DNA of 64,000 bases, from contig JAWQFQ010000017.1 in the NCBI GenBank assembly GCA_035967975.1, positions 11,739 to 75,738 of the forward strand. The letters are read 5' to 3'. The notes below the pieces were generated by a model, which was not told the origin of the DNA, ran no database searches, and saw only the letters and a list, made by a program, of their open reading frames with translations. The stretch is from Scytonema sp035967975 (lineage in GTDB: Bacteria; Cyanobacteriota; Cyanobacteriia; Cyanobacteriales; Nostocaceae). Positions 33,536-42,395 of this stretch are shown piece after piece. Made by a program: the position numbers and the translations under genes. Positions within the stretch are counted from its first letter, which is position 1. Each line of letters begins with the position of its first letter.

Positions 33536-34711
33536 TTGTTGCCTACTCTTTTTGTAGTGTTTATGTACTACTTATCTGTGTTTGTGTGTGTGACAGCTGG
33601 AATGCGGATTGGAGTTGAACAAAAATCTAAACTGATTGACCAGACAAAACCTGTTATTCAACTACATTGGGGCGGGGGAACACCAAATTATTTAAATCTA
33701 GAGCAAGTAGAGTTTCTGTGGAAAAAAATCAATCAGTCTTTCAATCTTGCTCACGATGCAGAAGTATCTATAGAAGTCAATCCTCGTTATGTAGATAGAA
33801 ACTACATTTTGTCTTTAAGAGATATCGGCTTTAACCGTATTAGTTTTGGTATCCAGGATTTTAATCACAATGTTCAAGTTGCTGTCAATCGTATCCAGCC
33901 AGAGGATATGCTTTTCGATGTCATGATCTGGATTAGAAAAGCAAAATTTGAGAGTGTTAACGTAGACCTGATTTACGGATTACCATATCAAACACTAGAA
34001 ACTTTTGAGGAAACAATTCAAAAAACAATTGAACTCAATCCTGACCGAGTTGCTGTTTTCAATTTTGCTTATGTACCGTGGTTGAAGCCCGTACAAAAAA
34101 ATATTCCAGTGAACGCATTACCACAAGCTGAGGAAAAGTTGGACATTCTCCAAATGACGATTGAAAGACTAACTCACAGTCAATACCAGTACATTGGGAT
34201 GGATCATTTTGCCAAACCGGATGATGAGTTAGCGATCGCCCAGCAAAACGGTACACTAAAACGCAATTTCCAGGGTTACACCACTCAACCTTCAGCCGAG
34301 CTGTTTGGTTTTGGTTTGACTTCAATCAGTATGTTACACGATGCCTATATCCAAAACCACAAACAACTCAAAATTTATTATGAAGCGGTAGAAACTGGCT
34401 CACTCCCAATTGAAAGAGGTATCCAACTGCACCGTGATGACCTAATTCGGCGACACATCATCATGGAATTAATGTGTCAGTTTCGTCTTGTAAAATCTGA
34501 CATCGAAACACAATACTGTCTCAACTTTGATGAGTATTTCGCACGCGAAGAATTTGCACTACAACCCCTAGAAGCGGATGGACTTCTAATTAACGCTACA
34601 GAAAGTATTGAAGTCACACCCATTGGGAGATTGCTTATCCGTAATATTGCTTCTGTATTTGATAGCTATCTTTGGGATAAAACTTTAAGTGGGTTTTCGA
34701 GGGCGATTTGA
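33536..34711 (+). pseudogene. hemN: HemN-like protein lacking the radical SAM cysteine motif
   Basis: From residue ~38 on, this is oxygen-independent coproporphyrinogen III oxidase: VIQLHWGGGTPNYLNLEQVE, SIEVNPRYVDR, FNRISFGIQDFN, VNVDLIYGLPYQT, VFNFAYVPWLKP and LFGFGLTSISML. HemN uses a 4Fe-4S cluster held by C-x3-C-x2-C-x-C ahead of this point to decarboxylate coproporphyrinogen III without O2. Here the first ~37 residues (LPTLFVVFMYYLSVFVCVTA) have no such motif and the linker to LHWGGG is too short. The ~70 N-terminal residues of HemN are also absent in all frames upstream. A broken gene is most likely; a repurposed non-SAM protein is the alternative. Confidence 0.7.
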
Positions 34712-34803
34712 ACGGTTATATCTTGCTCTTTCCTCTGTGTTCTGGAGCGCCTGGAGCGGTTTTTTATTTAGGTAATCTTTCAGCGAAGGAGTAATCATCC
34801 TGT

Positions 34804-34876
34804 GGGGTGGGCGAGGACGCCCCCGGTCCTGGCGGCTCGCTACTAATACAGGACGGGCGGGGACGCCCGTACCACA
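34804..34876. repeat. GC-rich GGGCG/CGCCC repeat
   Basis: GTGGGCGAGGACGCCC and GACGGGCGGGGACGCCCGTA then CCACAAGATGGATA. The second half recurs nearly exactly at 52209-52256. Confidence 0.85.
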
Positions 34877-34916
34877 AGATGGATAATTTATTTTTTGGAC
34901 ATATTGAAGGGGAAAT

Positions 34917-34950
34917 TAGAAACCCGTATTCTCAGAGAATACGGGTTTTT
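34917..34950. repeat. AAACCCGG palindrome, copy 7
   Basis: TAGAAACCCGTATTCT and AGAATACGGGTTTTT: a variant inner sequence with both arms changed together, so the stem is kept. Confidence 0.9.
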
Positions 34951-35074
34951 GGCGGGTTTGTGGCACCTCAAATATCGTATCCCTTGCTCCCATTGAATTT
35001 GCCCTTTAAGTTAGATTGCTCTTAAAATAAACAGACGAATCTTTCATCTGTAATATTAAAACTTTACAAACAAT

Positions 35075-35386
35075 ATGAATTTTTCTAAACTCAGCCCAAC
35101 AGAAAACTTTGTCAGAGCAACTATTCTTCTGCTTCTCATCTCAGTTGTAGGTGCCGTTTTTTTAAACTGGTCAGATGGAATCAAAAAGTGGCTATTAGGT
35201 TTTTGGATTATTGTTCCACCTACGTGGTTGTGGTTTGAATTCTGTTTTTTATTCGAGAAGGGCAAAACCCAATTTTCAAATAATTTCGAGAAGTTTAAGT
35301 ACGCTCAAGAACTCTCAAAGAACTTATGGTTGTCAATCTCAGCAATTTTACTACTTGTCTATTTCGGCAAGCTACCAGGTTTTTAG
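35075..35386 (+). CDS. Small membrane protein of unknown function
   Basis: A 103-residue protein with three hydrophobic helices (about residues 14-30, 37-58 with LLGFWIIVPPTWLWFEFCFL, and 86-100) and a charged loop KGKTQFSNNFEKFKYAQ. I do not recognise the family. ATG at 35075. It is followed after 24 bp by another membrane-protein gene on the same strand, so the two are likely one operon. Confidence 0.6.
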   Translation: MNFSKLSPTENFVRATILLLLISVVGAVFLNWSDGIKKWLLGFWIIVPPTWLWFEFCFLFEKGKTQFSNNFEKFKYAQELSKNLWLSISAILLLVYFGKLPGF

Positions 35387-35410
35387 TATTCTCCAGAAAA
35401 ATCTTAGTAT

Positions 35411-36139
35411 ATGGCACATCAATTACTTGAGAGAATTTCTCAATGTTTTCAAAAAACACAAAATTTTGTGAACGAAAGCATTCATTCTTTAACTCAATCA
35501 ACCCAACAAGCTGGGGATTCATGGAAGGAGAGTGTCAGCGATGTGACAGATATCGCTGTGGATACGGTAACGACAACTTTTGAACAAGCAAAAGTTTCTG
35601 TGGAACAAACATTGGGGTCAGCAGAACAAGCCAAAAATGCAACATCAACCGCAGTATCAACAGCTATTTCTTCTTCTATAAATTCTTGGGTTGAGGAACA
35701 TCCTATACTTTTTCGACTCATTCAAATTCTGAGTTGGGCGGCGAATCATCCAATCATTAGTCTTGTGATTCTGCTGTTTGCTCTGGCTATAATATTCAGT
35801 CTCGTTAAAGCTATTGGTCGTTTAATAGAGTCAGCCAGTTTGTCCCTGCTGCAAGTTCCCTTTAAGCTACTTCTTACTTTAGTAAAAAGTTTGTTCCTAG
35901 CATCTACTAGAGTTGGCAATTTGGCAGTTACAAAACTCACTCCGGCGGAAGTAAATTATAATATACCAGCCTTATTACCTGAAACTCCTCAAATAAGTCC
36001 CAAGGATAAGCAGCAAAGATTGGCGGAGATTTCTTTACGATTGGAGGAAATTCAAAACGAACAGAATCAACTTTTAAAAGAAGCAGCAGCAATCCTTGCA
36101 TCAGAAGAAATTGATATAAAGGTAGATTCTATACAGTGA
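35411..36139 (+). CDS. Membrane protein with amphipathic N-terminal helices and C-terminal coiled coil
   Basis: A 242-residue protein of no recognised family. Residues 1-90 form long amphipathic Ala/Thr/Gln/Ser-rich helices (QSTQQAGDSWKESVSDVTD). Two hydrophobic segments follow (HPIISLVILLFALAIIF, and LLQVPFKLLLTLVKSLFLA), and then a soluble end with DKQQRLAEISLRLEEIQNEQ, a coiled coil. This layout suggests a membrane-bound scaffold, but no function can be assigned. It is probably co-transcribed with the preceding 103-residue protein. Confidence 0.6.
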   Translation: MAHQLLERISQCFQKTQNFVNESIHSLTQSTQQAGDSWKESVSDVTDIAVDTVTTTFEQAKVSVEQTLGSAEQAKNATSTAVSTAISSSINSWVEEHPILFRLIQILSWAANHPIISLVILLFALAIIFSLVKAIGRLIESASLSLLQVPFKLLLTLVKSLFLASTRVGNLAVTKLTPAEVNYNIPALLPETPQISPKDKQQRLAEISLRLEEIQNEQNQLLKEAAAILASEEIDIKVDSIQ

Positions 36140-36877
36140 ATAAATAGAGGCTGGAGTTTAATGATACAAAAACTTCTCAAAGGAGTAAAAAACCCTATTT
36201 ATAAGATTACCTGTTTTGATATAAAGTAGATCGTAAGCATTGAGCAATTAGCCGTAAGCGGTCAGCCATCAGCTATCAGCCGTCAGCTTTTATCGGTTAT
36301 GGGAGTGTTTATTTAGCTTATCAAAAACGCCTAGAGCGTCGGTACAGTATTGACTCGTTGGGCTAAAAACCCGGTTTCTATCGCCCTTAAAGACTGATTT
36401 TTCGTTTACCATCCGCGAAGAAACCGGGTTTTTGGGATTACTGTAGCGATGCTCTAGAAAACGCCCGAAAATATGTTTCCAAGCTGACTACTGACGGCTA
36501 AAGTGCTGAATGCTTAGACTAGATTTTTATGACCATTTATTTTTCTCTTTAAATAACATCATTGTCTGCAAAGTTGTTTAACACATTTTTTAGCATCAAG
36601 TCAAACACTACATGAAAAATTCATAGTCAATTAAATTTTTGCTATTTTTGAAGCAAGCAGGAGACAGTTGGGCGGTAAATTCGTCCTCCTGTTAAAGTGC
36701 CTGCGAAGCGGTAATTGCTTGACCAACACTTAGTAGGAGCATCTTTCCCGATCGGGATACCTGACCAGGGAAATTTAATCTGAAAATATAAATACACAGG
36801 TAGAGTAAAAAATCCGCAAATTTACTATAGTCAAATATCAGACGCACGACACTTAATTGAGTAAGAGGTAGATCGCA
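36140..36877. other. 738-bp intergenic region with a MITE
   Basis: Holds GCAATTAGCCGTAAGCGGTC-type and CAGCTATCAGC repeats (36241-36295), the MITE at 36331-36457, a CAGGAGAC/GTCCTCCTG inverted repeat (36658-36692) and the palindrome CCCGATCGGG (~36748). No gene seen. The last two may be part of the protease leader. Confidence 0.75.
36331..36457. mobile_element. MITE-like element, complete, with target duplication
   Basis: About 127 bp. Terminal inverted repeats CTAGAGCGTCGGTACAGT (36331-36348) and ACTGTAGCGATGCTCTAG (36440-36457) differ at two positions. The inner arms AAAAACCCGGTTTCT and AGAAACCGGGTTTTT also pair. It is flanked by a perfect 7-bp direct repeat AAAACGC (36324-36330 and 36458-36464), as expected for a target-site duplication. 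It has no coding capacity, so it must move by a transposase encoded elsewhere. Confidence 0.85.
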
Positions 36878-38230
36878 ATGAAGCCAGAGAAAAAAATATC
36901 ACCAGCTTTTGAACCGTTTCTGGCGGAAATGGGGGCAGATGACAAACGGGATGCGATTGTGATCTACACAGCACCTGTAGTTGAAGGTATGCCATCTCGG
37001 GGGCGTCTACGCGAATTGAAAAAAAGGCTAGTAGAAGTTCACCAAAAGGCAGCTATCCAAAGAGCTACAGAGATTTTTGATGAATACCAGGTAGCTAGCC
37101 ATGACCTGGGTTACCACGACGAACCACTAGAGGTTTCGACTATCGGTTCGGGTGCATTACCAGTGGCGACGGTGGAAGTGACTCGTAAAACCTTGGAAGC
37201 GCTGGTAGAACAACCTAACGTAGTTGCTGTTTTGCCAAATCAAAAAATCCACCTGATTCAACCTCGAAGGGTAGAATATTCTGAATTATTTGCGGAGGAA
37301 AATAAAGATAATGCGACTTGGGGACTGAAACATTTAGAAATACCTAAGTTGTGGGAAACAACATCAGGGGAGAATGTGAATATAGCTGTGCTAGATACGG
37401 GCGTTTATGCTGCCCATCCAGCACTCCAAAAACGAGTTAAAGAATTCGTTGTCATAGATCCCCTCGGAAGGCGGATTAATGCATCTCCCGCTTTTGACTG
37501 TGGACAACACGGTACTCATGTTTGTGGAACCATCGCCGGAGGTCAGACTCCCAAAGGTCTATCGATTGGCGTCGCACCGCAAGCAAATTTGTTAGTAGCT
37601 GGTGTGCTGATTGGGGATACGACTTTACGAACCTTGATGGAGGGCATTTCTTGGGCAATTGAAAGGGGAGCAGACATTATAAATATGTCTCTCGGCTTGA
37701 GTTATTATGAACCTTTATTCGCTGAGGTACTTGACATCCTCGTGAGTCAGTATGGTATTTTACCAGTAGTAGCTATAGGCAACGAGAACCACGGAAATAC
37801 TAGTTCACCTGGTAACGCATACAACGCCTTTAGTGTGGGTGCAATAGAAAAACTGCCAGACGACAGGGTTGATGTCGCTTTCTTTAGTAGCGGAGCCAGC
37901 CTTGTGTTTCCTGGAGACGAACCAAATGGTTTGGTAACAAAGCCAGACGTTGTTGCCCCAGGCGCTCAGGTCTACTCATGCATACCGCCGACAAAAACAT
38001 TAAACGGAACCTACGAATATAATTATATGGATGGCACTTCTATGGCAACCCCGCATGTTGCAGGCGTTGCAGCACTGTTAATGGCTGCTAAGCCAACAGC
38101 TTCTATAGCTGATATCATAAAAGCACTAAAGGAAACGGCAACACATCCTGGGGGGAGCGATCGCCGTCCCGACAATCGTTGGGGATGGGGATTAATCCAA
38201 CCCTGGGAAGCATTAAAGGCTCTTAGTTGA
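36878..38230 (+). CDS. Subtilisin-like serine protease (S8) with I9-type propeptide
   Basis: A 450-residue protease. Residues ~24-130 form a propeptide-inhibitor-like region (RDAIVIYTAP, then ALPVATVEVTRKTLEALVEQ and NVVAVLPNQKI). The S8 domain has the catalytic triad Asp173 (NIAVLDTGVY), His211 (GQHGTHVCG) and Ser388 (DGTSMATPHVAG), with the oxyanion Asn in AIGNENHGNTSSPG. No signal peptide is visible, so it is either cytoplasmic or exported by another route. ATG 36878; GTAAGAGGTAG lies just upstream. A propeptide-like small gene starts 21 bp after the stop. Confidence 0.92.
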   Translation: MKPEKKISPAFEPFLAEMGADDKRDAIVIYTAPVVEGMPSRGRLRELKKRLVEVHQKAAIQRATEIFDEYQVASHDLGYHDEPLEVSTIGSGALPVATVEVTRKTLEALVEQPNVVAVLPNQKIHLIQPRRVEYSELFAEENKDNATWGLKHLEIPKLWETTSGENVNIAVLDTGVYAAHPALQKRVKEFVVIDPLGRRINASPAFDCGQHGTHVCGTIAGGQTPKGLSIGVAPQANLLVAGVLIGDTTLRTLMEGISWAIERGADIINMSLGLSYYEPLFAEVLDILVSQYGILPVVAIGNENHGNTSSPGNAYNAFSVGAIEKLPDDRVDVAFFSSGASLVFPGDEPNGLVTKPDVVAPGAQVYSCIPPTKTLNGTYEYNYMDGTSMATPHVAGVAALLMAAKPTASIADIIKALKETATHPGGSDRRPDNRWGWGLIQPWEALKALS

Positions 38231-38251
38231 GGGCATCCAGGGGAATGCATC

Positions 38252-38650
38252 ATGTACCCATATAACACTACGATTACAAAAAACAAGATTAGCTCTGAAT
38301 TTTCGTGTCGGTTGAGTCATTTAGCACCTCAACAAAAGGTACACGTGATTGTCTTTCTACAGATAGACAATTGCGATCGCGCACTTGGCTCGCGTTTATC
38401 GAGAACAGAACGAAAAGCGATGATGGAAGGAGTACGTAACTCCGCTAAACAAGCTTTAGGTTACATAAGGAGAATTTTACAGGATTTTGGCGGTCACGAA
38501 TTGGCTGAAAGTCCTGATGCTTTAGGCTCAATACCTGTAGAGATATCAGCAGCTGGGGTTAAGGCTCTTGCAGAATCCGATGCGGTGAAAGCCGTGTTGG
38601 AAGAGCAAGAAATAGTACCAGCACACGATCGCAATAGATTCTACATTTAA
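38252..38650 (+). CDS. Stand-alone I9/propeptide-like protein, putative protease inhibitor
   Basis: A 132-residue protein. Its fold pattern resembles the protease's own pro-region: KVHVIVFLQIDN (strand), a helix with SRTERKAMMEGVRNSAKQAL, then LGSIPVEISAAGVKALAESD and AVKAVLEEQEI. The last part parallels LPVATVEVTRKTLEAL...VVAVLPNQKI in the preceding subtilisin. That supports an intermolecular inhibitor or chaperone for the protease (inference). ATG at 38252, 21 bp after the protease stop, in the same transcription unit. Confidence 0.65.
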   Translation: MYPYNTTITKNKISSEFSCRLSHLAPQQKVHVIVFLQIDNCDRALGSRLSRTERKAMMEGVRNSAKQALGYIRRILQDFGGHELAESPDALGSIPVEISAAGVKALAESDAVKAVLEEQEIVPAHDRNRFYI

Positions 38651-38738
38651 ACAATTGCGAGTTCTCAGGTGAGCAACTCCTCCAACAGTTTTAATCTTGT
38701 AGCCAGAGGATTGGTGGTATTAGTTTTTATTATAGCCA

Positions 38739-39950
38739 CTAGAAACAATTTGAAAAGCGGGCAGGGCTGAATTTGGAGATAATTTCATCAACTTCTCCGG
38801 ACACCCAATTCGCGAACCGCTGTGCAAGGGGAGGTACTGTGACAAGCGAGGAGCTAAACCCAGAAAAGATATGAATCCCTTCGCACCTAGGAATGGAACC
38901 GATGAGCGGGAATGCATCACTACTGAATGACACTAAACAATGGTGCCAAGTTCCCGGTAAATGACCTAAAGACGGCAAAATATTTGCGATCGCGGCTCGA
39001 ATGGTAGCCTCACTTTGCGCTGAATCGATTTTGGCACATGGGTCGCTCAAAGCGCGGCTAATTTGACCGAGCCGAAAACTACCATCTAGAAATTGAATTG
39101 CGCCCGCATCTAAAATCGGCGACACCAGTTCGTGACCGTATTGTCTCCACAATCGGTCATTTTTAGTTGATTCCGCTTCTAGCTGAAACCGTTGAAGATT
39201 AGCAGCCATGACCATAGTACGCAGTTGTACATCTGCCCTTGGTGGTATTTCTATCATTTCCGCATGAGTGAAATAGATTTTAATGGGAATGTTAGATGAC
39301 TGAAGCAATTGTCGGCTAAGCCCCCCTGCACAGACAACAGTGTTCTCACTGTAGTACGTTTTTGTAGTGGTTTGTACTTCCGTATATCTTACCCCACCAA
39401 AAGCACCTCTCTCAGTCAAAGCAGACGGATAGGGGGAAAGGTCGATCGCCTCAGCAATCTTCATTTTCCCCCCAGCTTTAAGAAAGGCGTGTATGTAAGC
39501 TTGGACTGTTTTTTCAGGATTGATATGACCGTGCTTGACAGTTAAAGCGCCTGCGATCGCCTCTGGATTCAACAGAGGTTCTAGTTCACAGGCTTCTTTC
39601 ACACTCAATAATTTTAGAGGAGTAGCAAAACGCTTGTAAGATTCCGCCACAACTTCCGGATTGCTATCCTTAGGAATAGTCAACAGCAAATCTAACTCCC
39701 GTAACTCAGTGTCAGCTCCCAATTCCTCTGATAGGAGACGATGACGGGTTAGCCCTTCAGCATACAACTGGCTAGTCAAAGGCGTTGTCCCGCGCCAAAT
39801 CGCCAAACCACCATAACTGTAACGGGTTGCATTTTGTAGCGTAGCGTGTTGCTCCAACAACAGCACGGTATAGCCCTTTTTCACCAGTTCATAGGCGAGT
39901 GCAGCCCCCGTAATCCCAGCGCCGACAACAATCCAGTCGTAGATTTTCAT
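38739..39950 (-). CDS. FAD-dependent amino-acid-oxidase-type oxidoreductase (DAO family)
   Basis: A 403-residue flavoprotein. With the start at ATG 39950 the dinucleotide site IVVGAGITGAALAYELVKKG comes right at the N-terminus, as usual; the frame extends 12 codons further but is unsupported. Other DAO features: LLEQHATLQNATRYSYGG, VKHGHINPEKTVQAYIHAF, NTVVCAGGLS and the C-terminal GIHIFSGFSSSLVTVPPLA. It would oxidise a primary or secondary amine or amino acid, substrate unknown. Convergent with the protease/inhibitor pair. Confidence 0.88.
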   Translation of the reverse strand: MKIYDWIVVGAGITGAALAYELVKKGYTVLLLEQHATLQNATRYSYGGLAIWRGTTPLTSQLYAEGLTRHRLLSEELGADTELRELDLLLTIPKDSNPEVVAESYKRFATPLKLLSVKEACELEPLLNPEAIAGALTVKHGHINPEKTVQAYIHAFLKAGGKMKIAEAIDLSPYPSALTERGAFGGVRYTEVQTTTKTYYSENTVVCAGGLSRQLLQSSNIPIKIYFTHAEMIEIPPRADVQLRTMVMAANLQRFQLEAESTKNDRLWRQYGHELVSPILDAGAIQFLDGSFRLGQISRALSDPCAKIDSAQSEATIRAAIANILPSLGHLPGTWHHCLVSFSSDAFPLIGSIPRCEGIHIFSGFSSSLVTVPPLAQRFANWVSGEVDEIISKFSPARFSNCF

Positions 39951-40050
39951 TACATCCGTTGCTGTGATGTTTTGTACAAATCTCACCAGTTAGCCTTATC
40001 TTAAGGGCATGACCTAGAATTAATCAACAGTCGCATCAACTACCTTAACG

Positions 40051-40983
40051 TTAGACCCCAACTTTGAACCTGGTTACCTTCCTATCCACACAACGACCAG
40101 ACGAAGACGTTCCTTTATTCCTACCTTTGCTTGCTGTGCTCATTAACACAGGTAATGCGAGTAAAGCCATAGTAGCACCAGGTTCGGGTGCAACGACTCT
40201 CGCTTCAGTTCTCCTAGAAGCAACTAAAGTTAAATTCGCTTTTGTATTAAAACGTTGTTGAAAATAACCTGCAAAAAAAGCACTAGCAAATTCATAGTTT
40301 CCTCCAAAATTAGAGTCACTATCCTCGATATTGAAAGTAATATTTTCGCTTTTGCGACTTTTCAGAAAATCATCCCTACCTGGAATATTTAGATTTCCAG
40401 CCAGAGAAAAGAAAGCCAAAGGATTTTTCTTAATACTGGTTGGATTAGATAATAAATTATCAAGAAAGTCTGCCAGAGCCGATTCACGTATATCAGATGT
40501 ATCATACAAAGAGAAGGAAATATCCGTAATAGCACTTGCCTTTTCAAAGGATGGCTCATCTATCATTGCTTCCAAATCTAAAAAAGATTGGAAATTAAAA
40601 GAAAACACGTTACCAGCATTTATAAAGAAATTCCCAACAATTGTGGCTTGAGTTTGTGCAGAAGCCGAATAATTTCTACTTTCACCAGTCACTTCAGAAG
40701 TTGCATAAGCCCATGCTTCTGCATCATCAGTTTCCACCACAGCTTGATTATAAACAGTTGCAACACCCCCATCAGCAGAACCTGAGGTATCACCATCGTT
40801 ATCACTGTCAACTGTAGCAAAGTTTTGGCTAAAGTTTGTAAAATGTAAATCTCCAAAAGCAGAGGCTAGAGTTGCAGCCTGAGCTGGTACTGCGGAGAGT
40901 GTAGAAGTAGCTACTAATGGTGCAGTCATTAAAAAAAACCTCTTGATAACTTCAGATATAGCTTTATGCCATTGTTTACTCAT
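40051..40983 (-). CDS. Exported PEP-CTERM protein
   Basis: A 310-residue exported protein with signal peptide MTAPLVATSTLSAVPAQA and cut near AATLAS. The body is rich in Ala, Asp and Ser, with beta-strand patterning and no recognised domain. The C-terminus carries VVAPEPGATMALLALPVLM followed by basic residues, a PEP-CTERM sorting signal. Unusually the tail runs on for ~20 residues (SSSGRCVDRKVTRFKVGV) beyond the normal end. Such proteins are sorted by an exosortase to the surface or matrix. ATG 40983. Confidence 0.75.
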   Translation of the reverse strand: MSKQWHKAISEVIKRFFLMTAPLVATSTLSAVPAQAATLASAFGDLHFTNFSQNFATVDSDNDGDTSGSADGGVATVYNQAVVETDDAEAWAYATSEVTGESRNYSASAQTQATIVGNFFINAGNVFSFNFQSFLDLEAMIDEPSFEKASAITDISFSLYDTSDIRESALADFLDNLLSNPTSIKKNPLAFFSLAGNLNIPGRDDFLKSRKSENITFNIEDSDSNFGGNYEFASAFFAGYFQQRFNTKANLTLVASRRTEARVVAPEPGATMALLALPVLMSTASKGRNKGTSSSGRCVDRKVTRFKVGV

Positions 40984-41397
40984 AGTCTATTTTTCAGCCT
41001 CACTGGTTTGGCTGAGGAGCGAAGCAATTGATAAACACTACACATAAAGATATGAAATTTCCGCAAATCTCTGGTTGCTTTTTCTGTACTTATGCAAATC
41101 AATGATTTCTACACATTAGACATAGGTGTGGAAATTACCCTATCACAGTGACCCCGCCATGAGACGCGGCTCCAATAAGGTATTATCTTGCTCAAGCCGT
41201 CGATCACGCTCATACTACCGCCAGCATCGGTTGGCTTCTGGGCGATCGCTTGTCGCTAATTTATTAGCAACCGAAGCCAAACAAGATATGGTTTCTTTGT
41301 TAAACTATCATCATTCTATGCAGCATTCGGCTCCGATTCGGTAGATATTGAGATGCTGCCCTCAAGGTTACCTTCATTTAAGCAGAGGTATTTTCTT
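40984..41397. other. 414-bp intergenic region
   Basis: A stretch 41180-41260 reads LAQAVDHAHTTASIGWLLGD in one frame, but it has a stop soon after and no start; possibly gene debris. Otherwise no feature seen. Confidence 0.5.
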
Positions 41398-41598
41398 ATG
41401 AGTCAATATGTTTTACTTCGGATTCAAGCTATTCAAGAAGAACTAGAAGCCTTAAAAAAAACGGTCATTTATCAACTTGAGGGTTCTCGCAATAAAACTC
41501 AAATTAAAGGTTTATGGAAAGATGTTGTTGTCACTGATGAAGATTTAGAAGAAGCTGAAAAAGCAGTTTGTCGAAATGCCGTTCAGTGGGAAGATTAG
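41398..41598 (+). CDS. Small antitoxin-like protein paired with PIN toxin
   Basis: A 66-residue protein: YVLLRIQAIQEELEALKKTV, then GLWKDVVVTDEDLEEAEKAV. The helix-rich N-terminus and acidic C-terminal ...DEDLEEAEKA are typical of antitoxins encoded ahead of VapC in cyanobacteria, where the acidic tail blocks the PIN active site. The stop is 7 bp before the vapC start, so translation is coupled. ATG 41398; a longer frame from 41353 lacks a binding site. Confidence 0.75.
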   Translation: MSQYVLLRIQAIQEELEALKKTVIYQLEGSRNKTQIKGLWKDVVVTDEDLEEAEKAVCRNAVQWED

Positions 41599-41605
41599 GC
41601 TAGAA

Positions 41606-42001
41606 ATGGATACTTATGTGGTAGATACTCATGCTTTAGCTTGGTTTGTCAGCGAAGATAAACGATTATCGCCAAAAGCAGAGCAAATTCTCAGTCAAGC
41701 TGAAGCGGGAGAAGCTCAGGTTTTAATTCCTACCTTAGTTCTCGCAGAACTGACTCATATTGCTCAAAAAAAGAGGGTTGCAGTTACGATTGAAGAACTC
41801 TTGGAGAAAATCAATAAAGGGGATGGATTTACCATTGTTTCATTTGATTTTTCTATTTTTCAGACCATGCTGCAACTACCTGAAAATTGGGATATTCATG
41901 ATCGCATCATCGCAGCCACAGCGAGTTACTATCAAGCTACCCTGATTACGAGAGATGATATGTTACGGGATTCTTCTGAAGTAAAAACTGTCTGGGATTA
42001 A
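41606..42001 (+). CDS. vapC: PIN-domain ribonuclease toxin (VapC-type)
   Basis: A 131-residue PIN-domain protein, an Mg-dependent ribonuclease acting as the toxin of a type II module. The acidic residues sit at YVVDTHALAW (first Asp), VLAELTHIAQ (Glu), NWDIHDRIIAATA (Asp) and LITRDDML (last Asp), all in the expected order. ATG 41606 with AGG 6 nt upstream. It forms a pair with the antitoxin gene and borders the scrambled segment that follows. Confidence 0.88.
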   Translation: MDTYVVDTHALAWFVSEDKRLSPKAEQILSQAEAGEAQVLIPTLVLAELTHIAQKKRVAVTIEELLEKINKGDGFTIVSFDFSIFQTMLQLPENWDIHDRIIAATASYYQATLITRDDMLRDSSEVKTVWD

Positions 42002-42027
42002 AAATCTCTTTTGAGATTATCCAACCC

Positions 42028-42075
42028 ATGAACGAACAACGCACCGAAGCCTACCTCAACTTCATCGAACATTAA
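42028..42075 (+). pseudogene. 15-codon gene remnant
   Basis: MNEQRTEAYLNFIEH then stop. Many cyanobacterial TPR/CHAT-type proteins begin in this way (MNEQR.xAYLN, from memory), so this is probably the cut-off start of such a gene. Confidence 0.45.
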
Positions 42076-42193
42076 TTTTTGTTTAAGTCCCATTAAGCAA
42101 AAATAATGTACGTCGAGCGCGTCGAGCAACAAGATGCGGAACCAATACTGCAAGGGATAGAGCCAAGAAATAAATTTCGCAGCTTTTAGCTAA

Positions 42194-42242
42194 AGTCAGA
42201 TTTATCTGACTGAATATGGCTTTTAACCCGTTTTAACGGGTT
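42194..42242. repeat. Two adjacent perfect palindromes
   Basis: AGTCAGATTTATCTGACT (42194-42211) and AACCCGTTTTAACGGGTT (42225-42242), 13 bp apart. Each forms an 8-bp stem with a 2-nt loop; a small REP-like element between gene fragments. Confidence 0.8.
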
Positions 42243-42245
42243 TGA

Positions 42246-42395
42246 GCTTTAAGCCCAAATTTTAATTTAGGGCAAAACCTCCAAGTATTGGATGCGGAAC
42301 GAGCAGAGGCTTTAATTAAATTGGCTCAACTTTGTCAAGTGGATTTGAAAGTGCTGATTAATGAGTTCTTACCTACACACGACAATCTAACCTAA
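42246..42395 (+). pseudogene. Small gene fragment coupled to the HNH fragment
   Basis: Open frame reading LQVLDAERAEALIKLAQLCQ then VDLKVLINEFLP and stop. It has no start codon of its own. Its TAA overlaps the ATG of the next fragment (TAATG), typical of coupled genes, so it looks like the 3' part of a former upstream partner gene. Confidence 0.45.

Larger units (their letters stand above)
34712..35074. other. 363-bp intergenic region, repeats only
   Basis: Contains the GCGGTTTTTTATTTAGGTAA sequence also seen near 19445, the GC-rich element at 34804-34876, palindrome copy 7 and GTTTGTGGCACCTCAAATAT shared with 24170. Confidence 0.8.

Noticed and set aside
41126..41344. 72-codon frame before the antitoxin
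   Set aside because: Low complexity, Arg/Ser-rich, no binding site and no recognisable domain.
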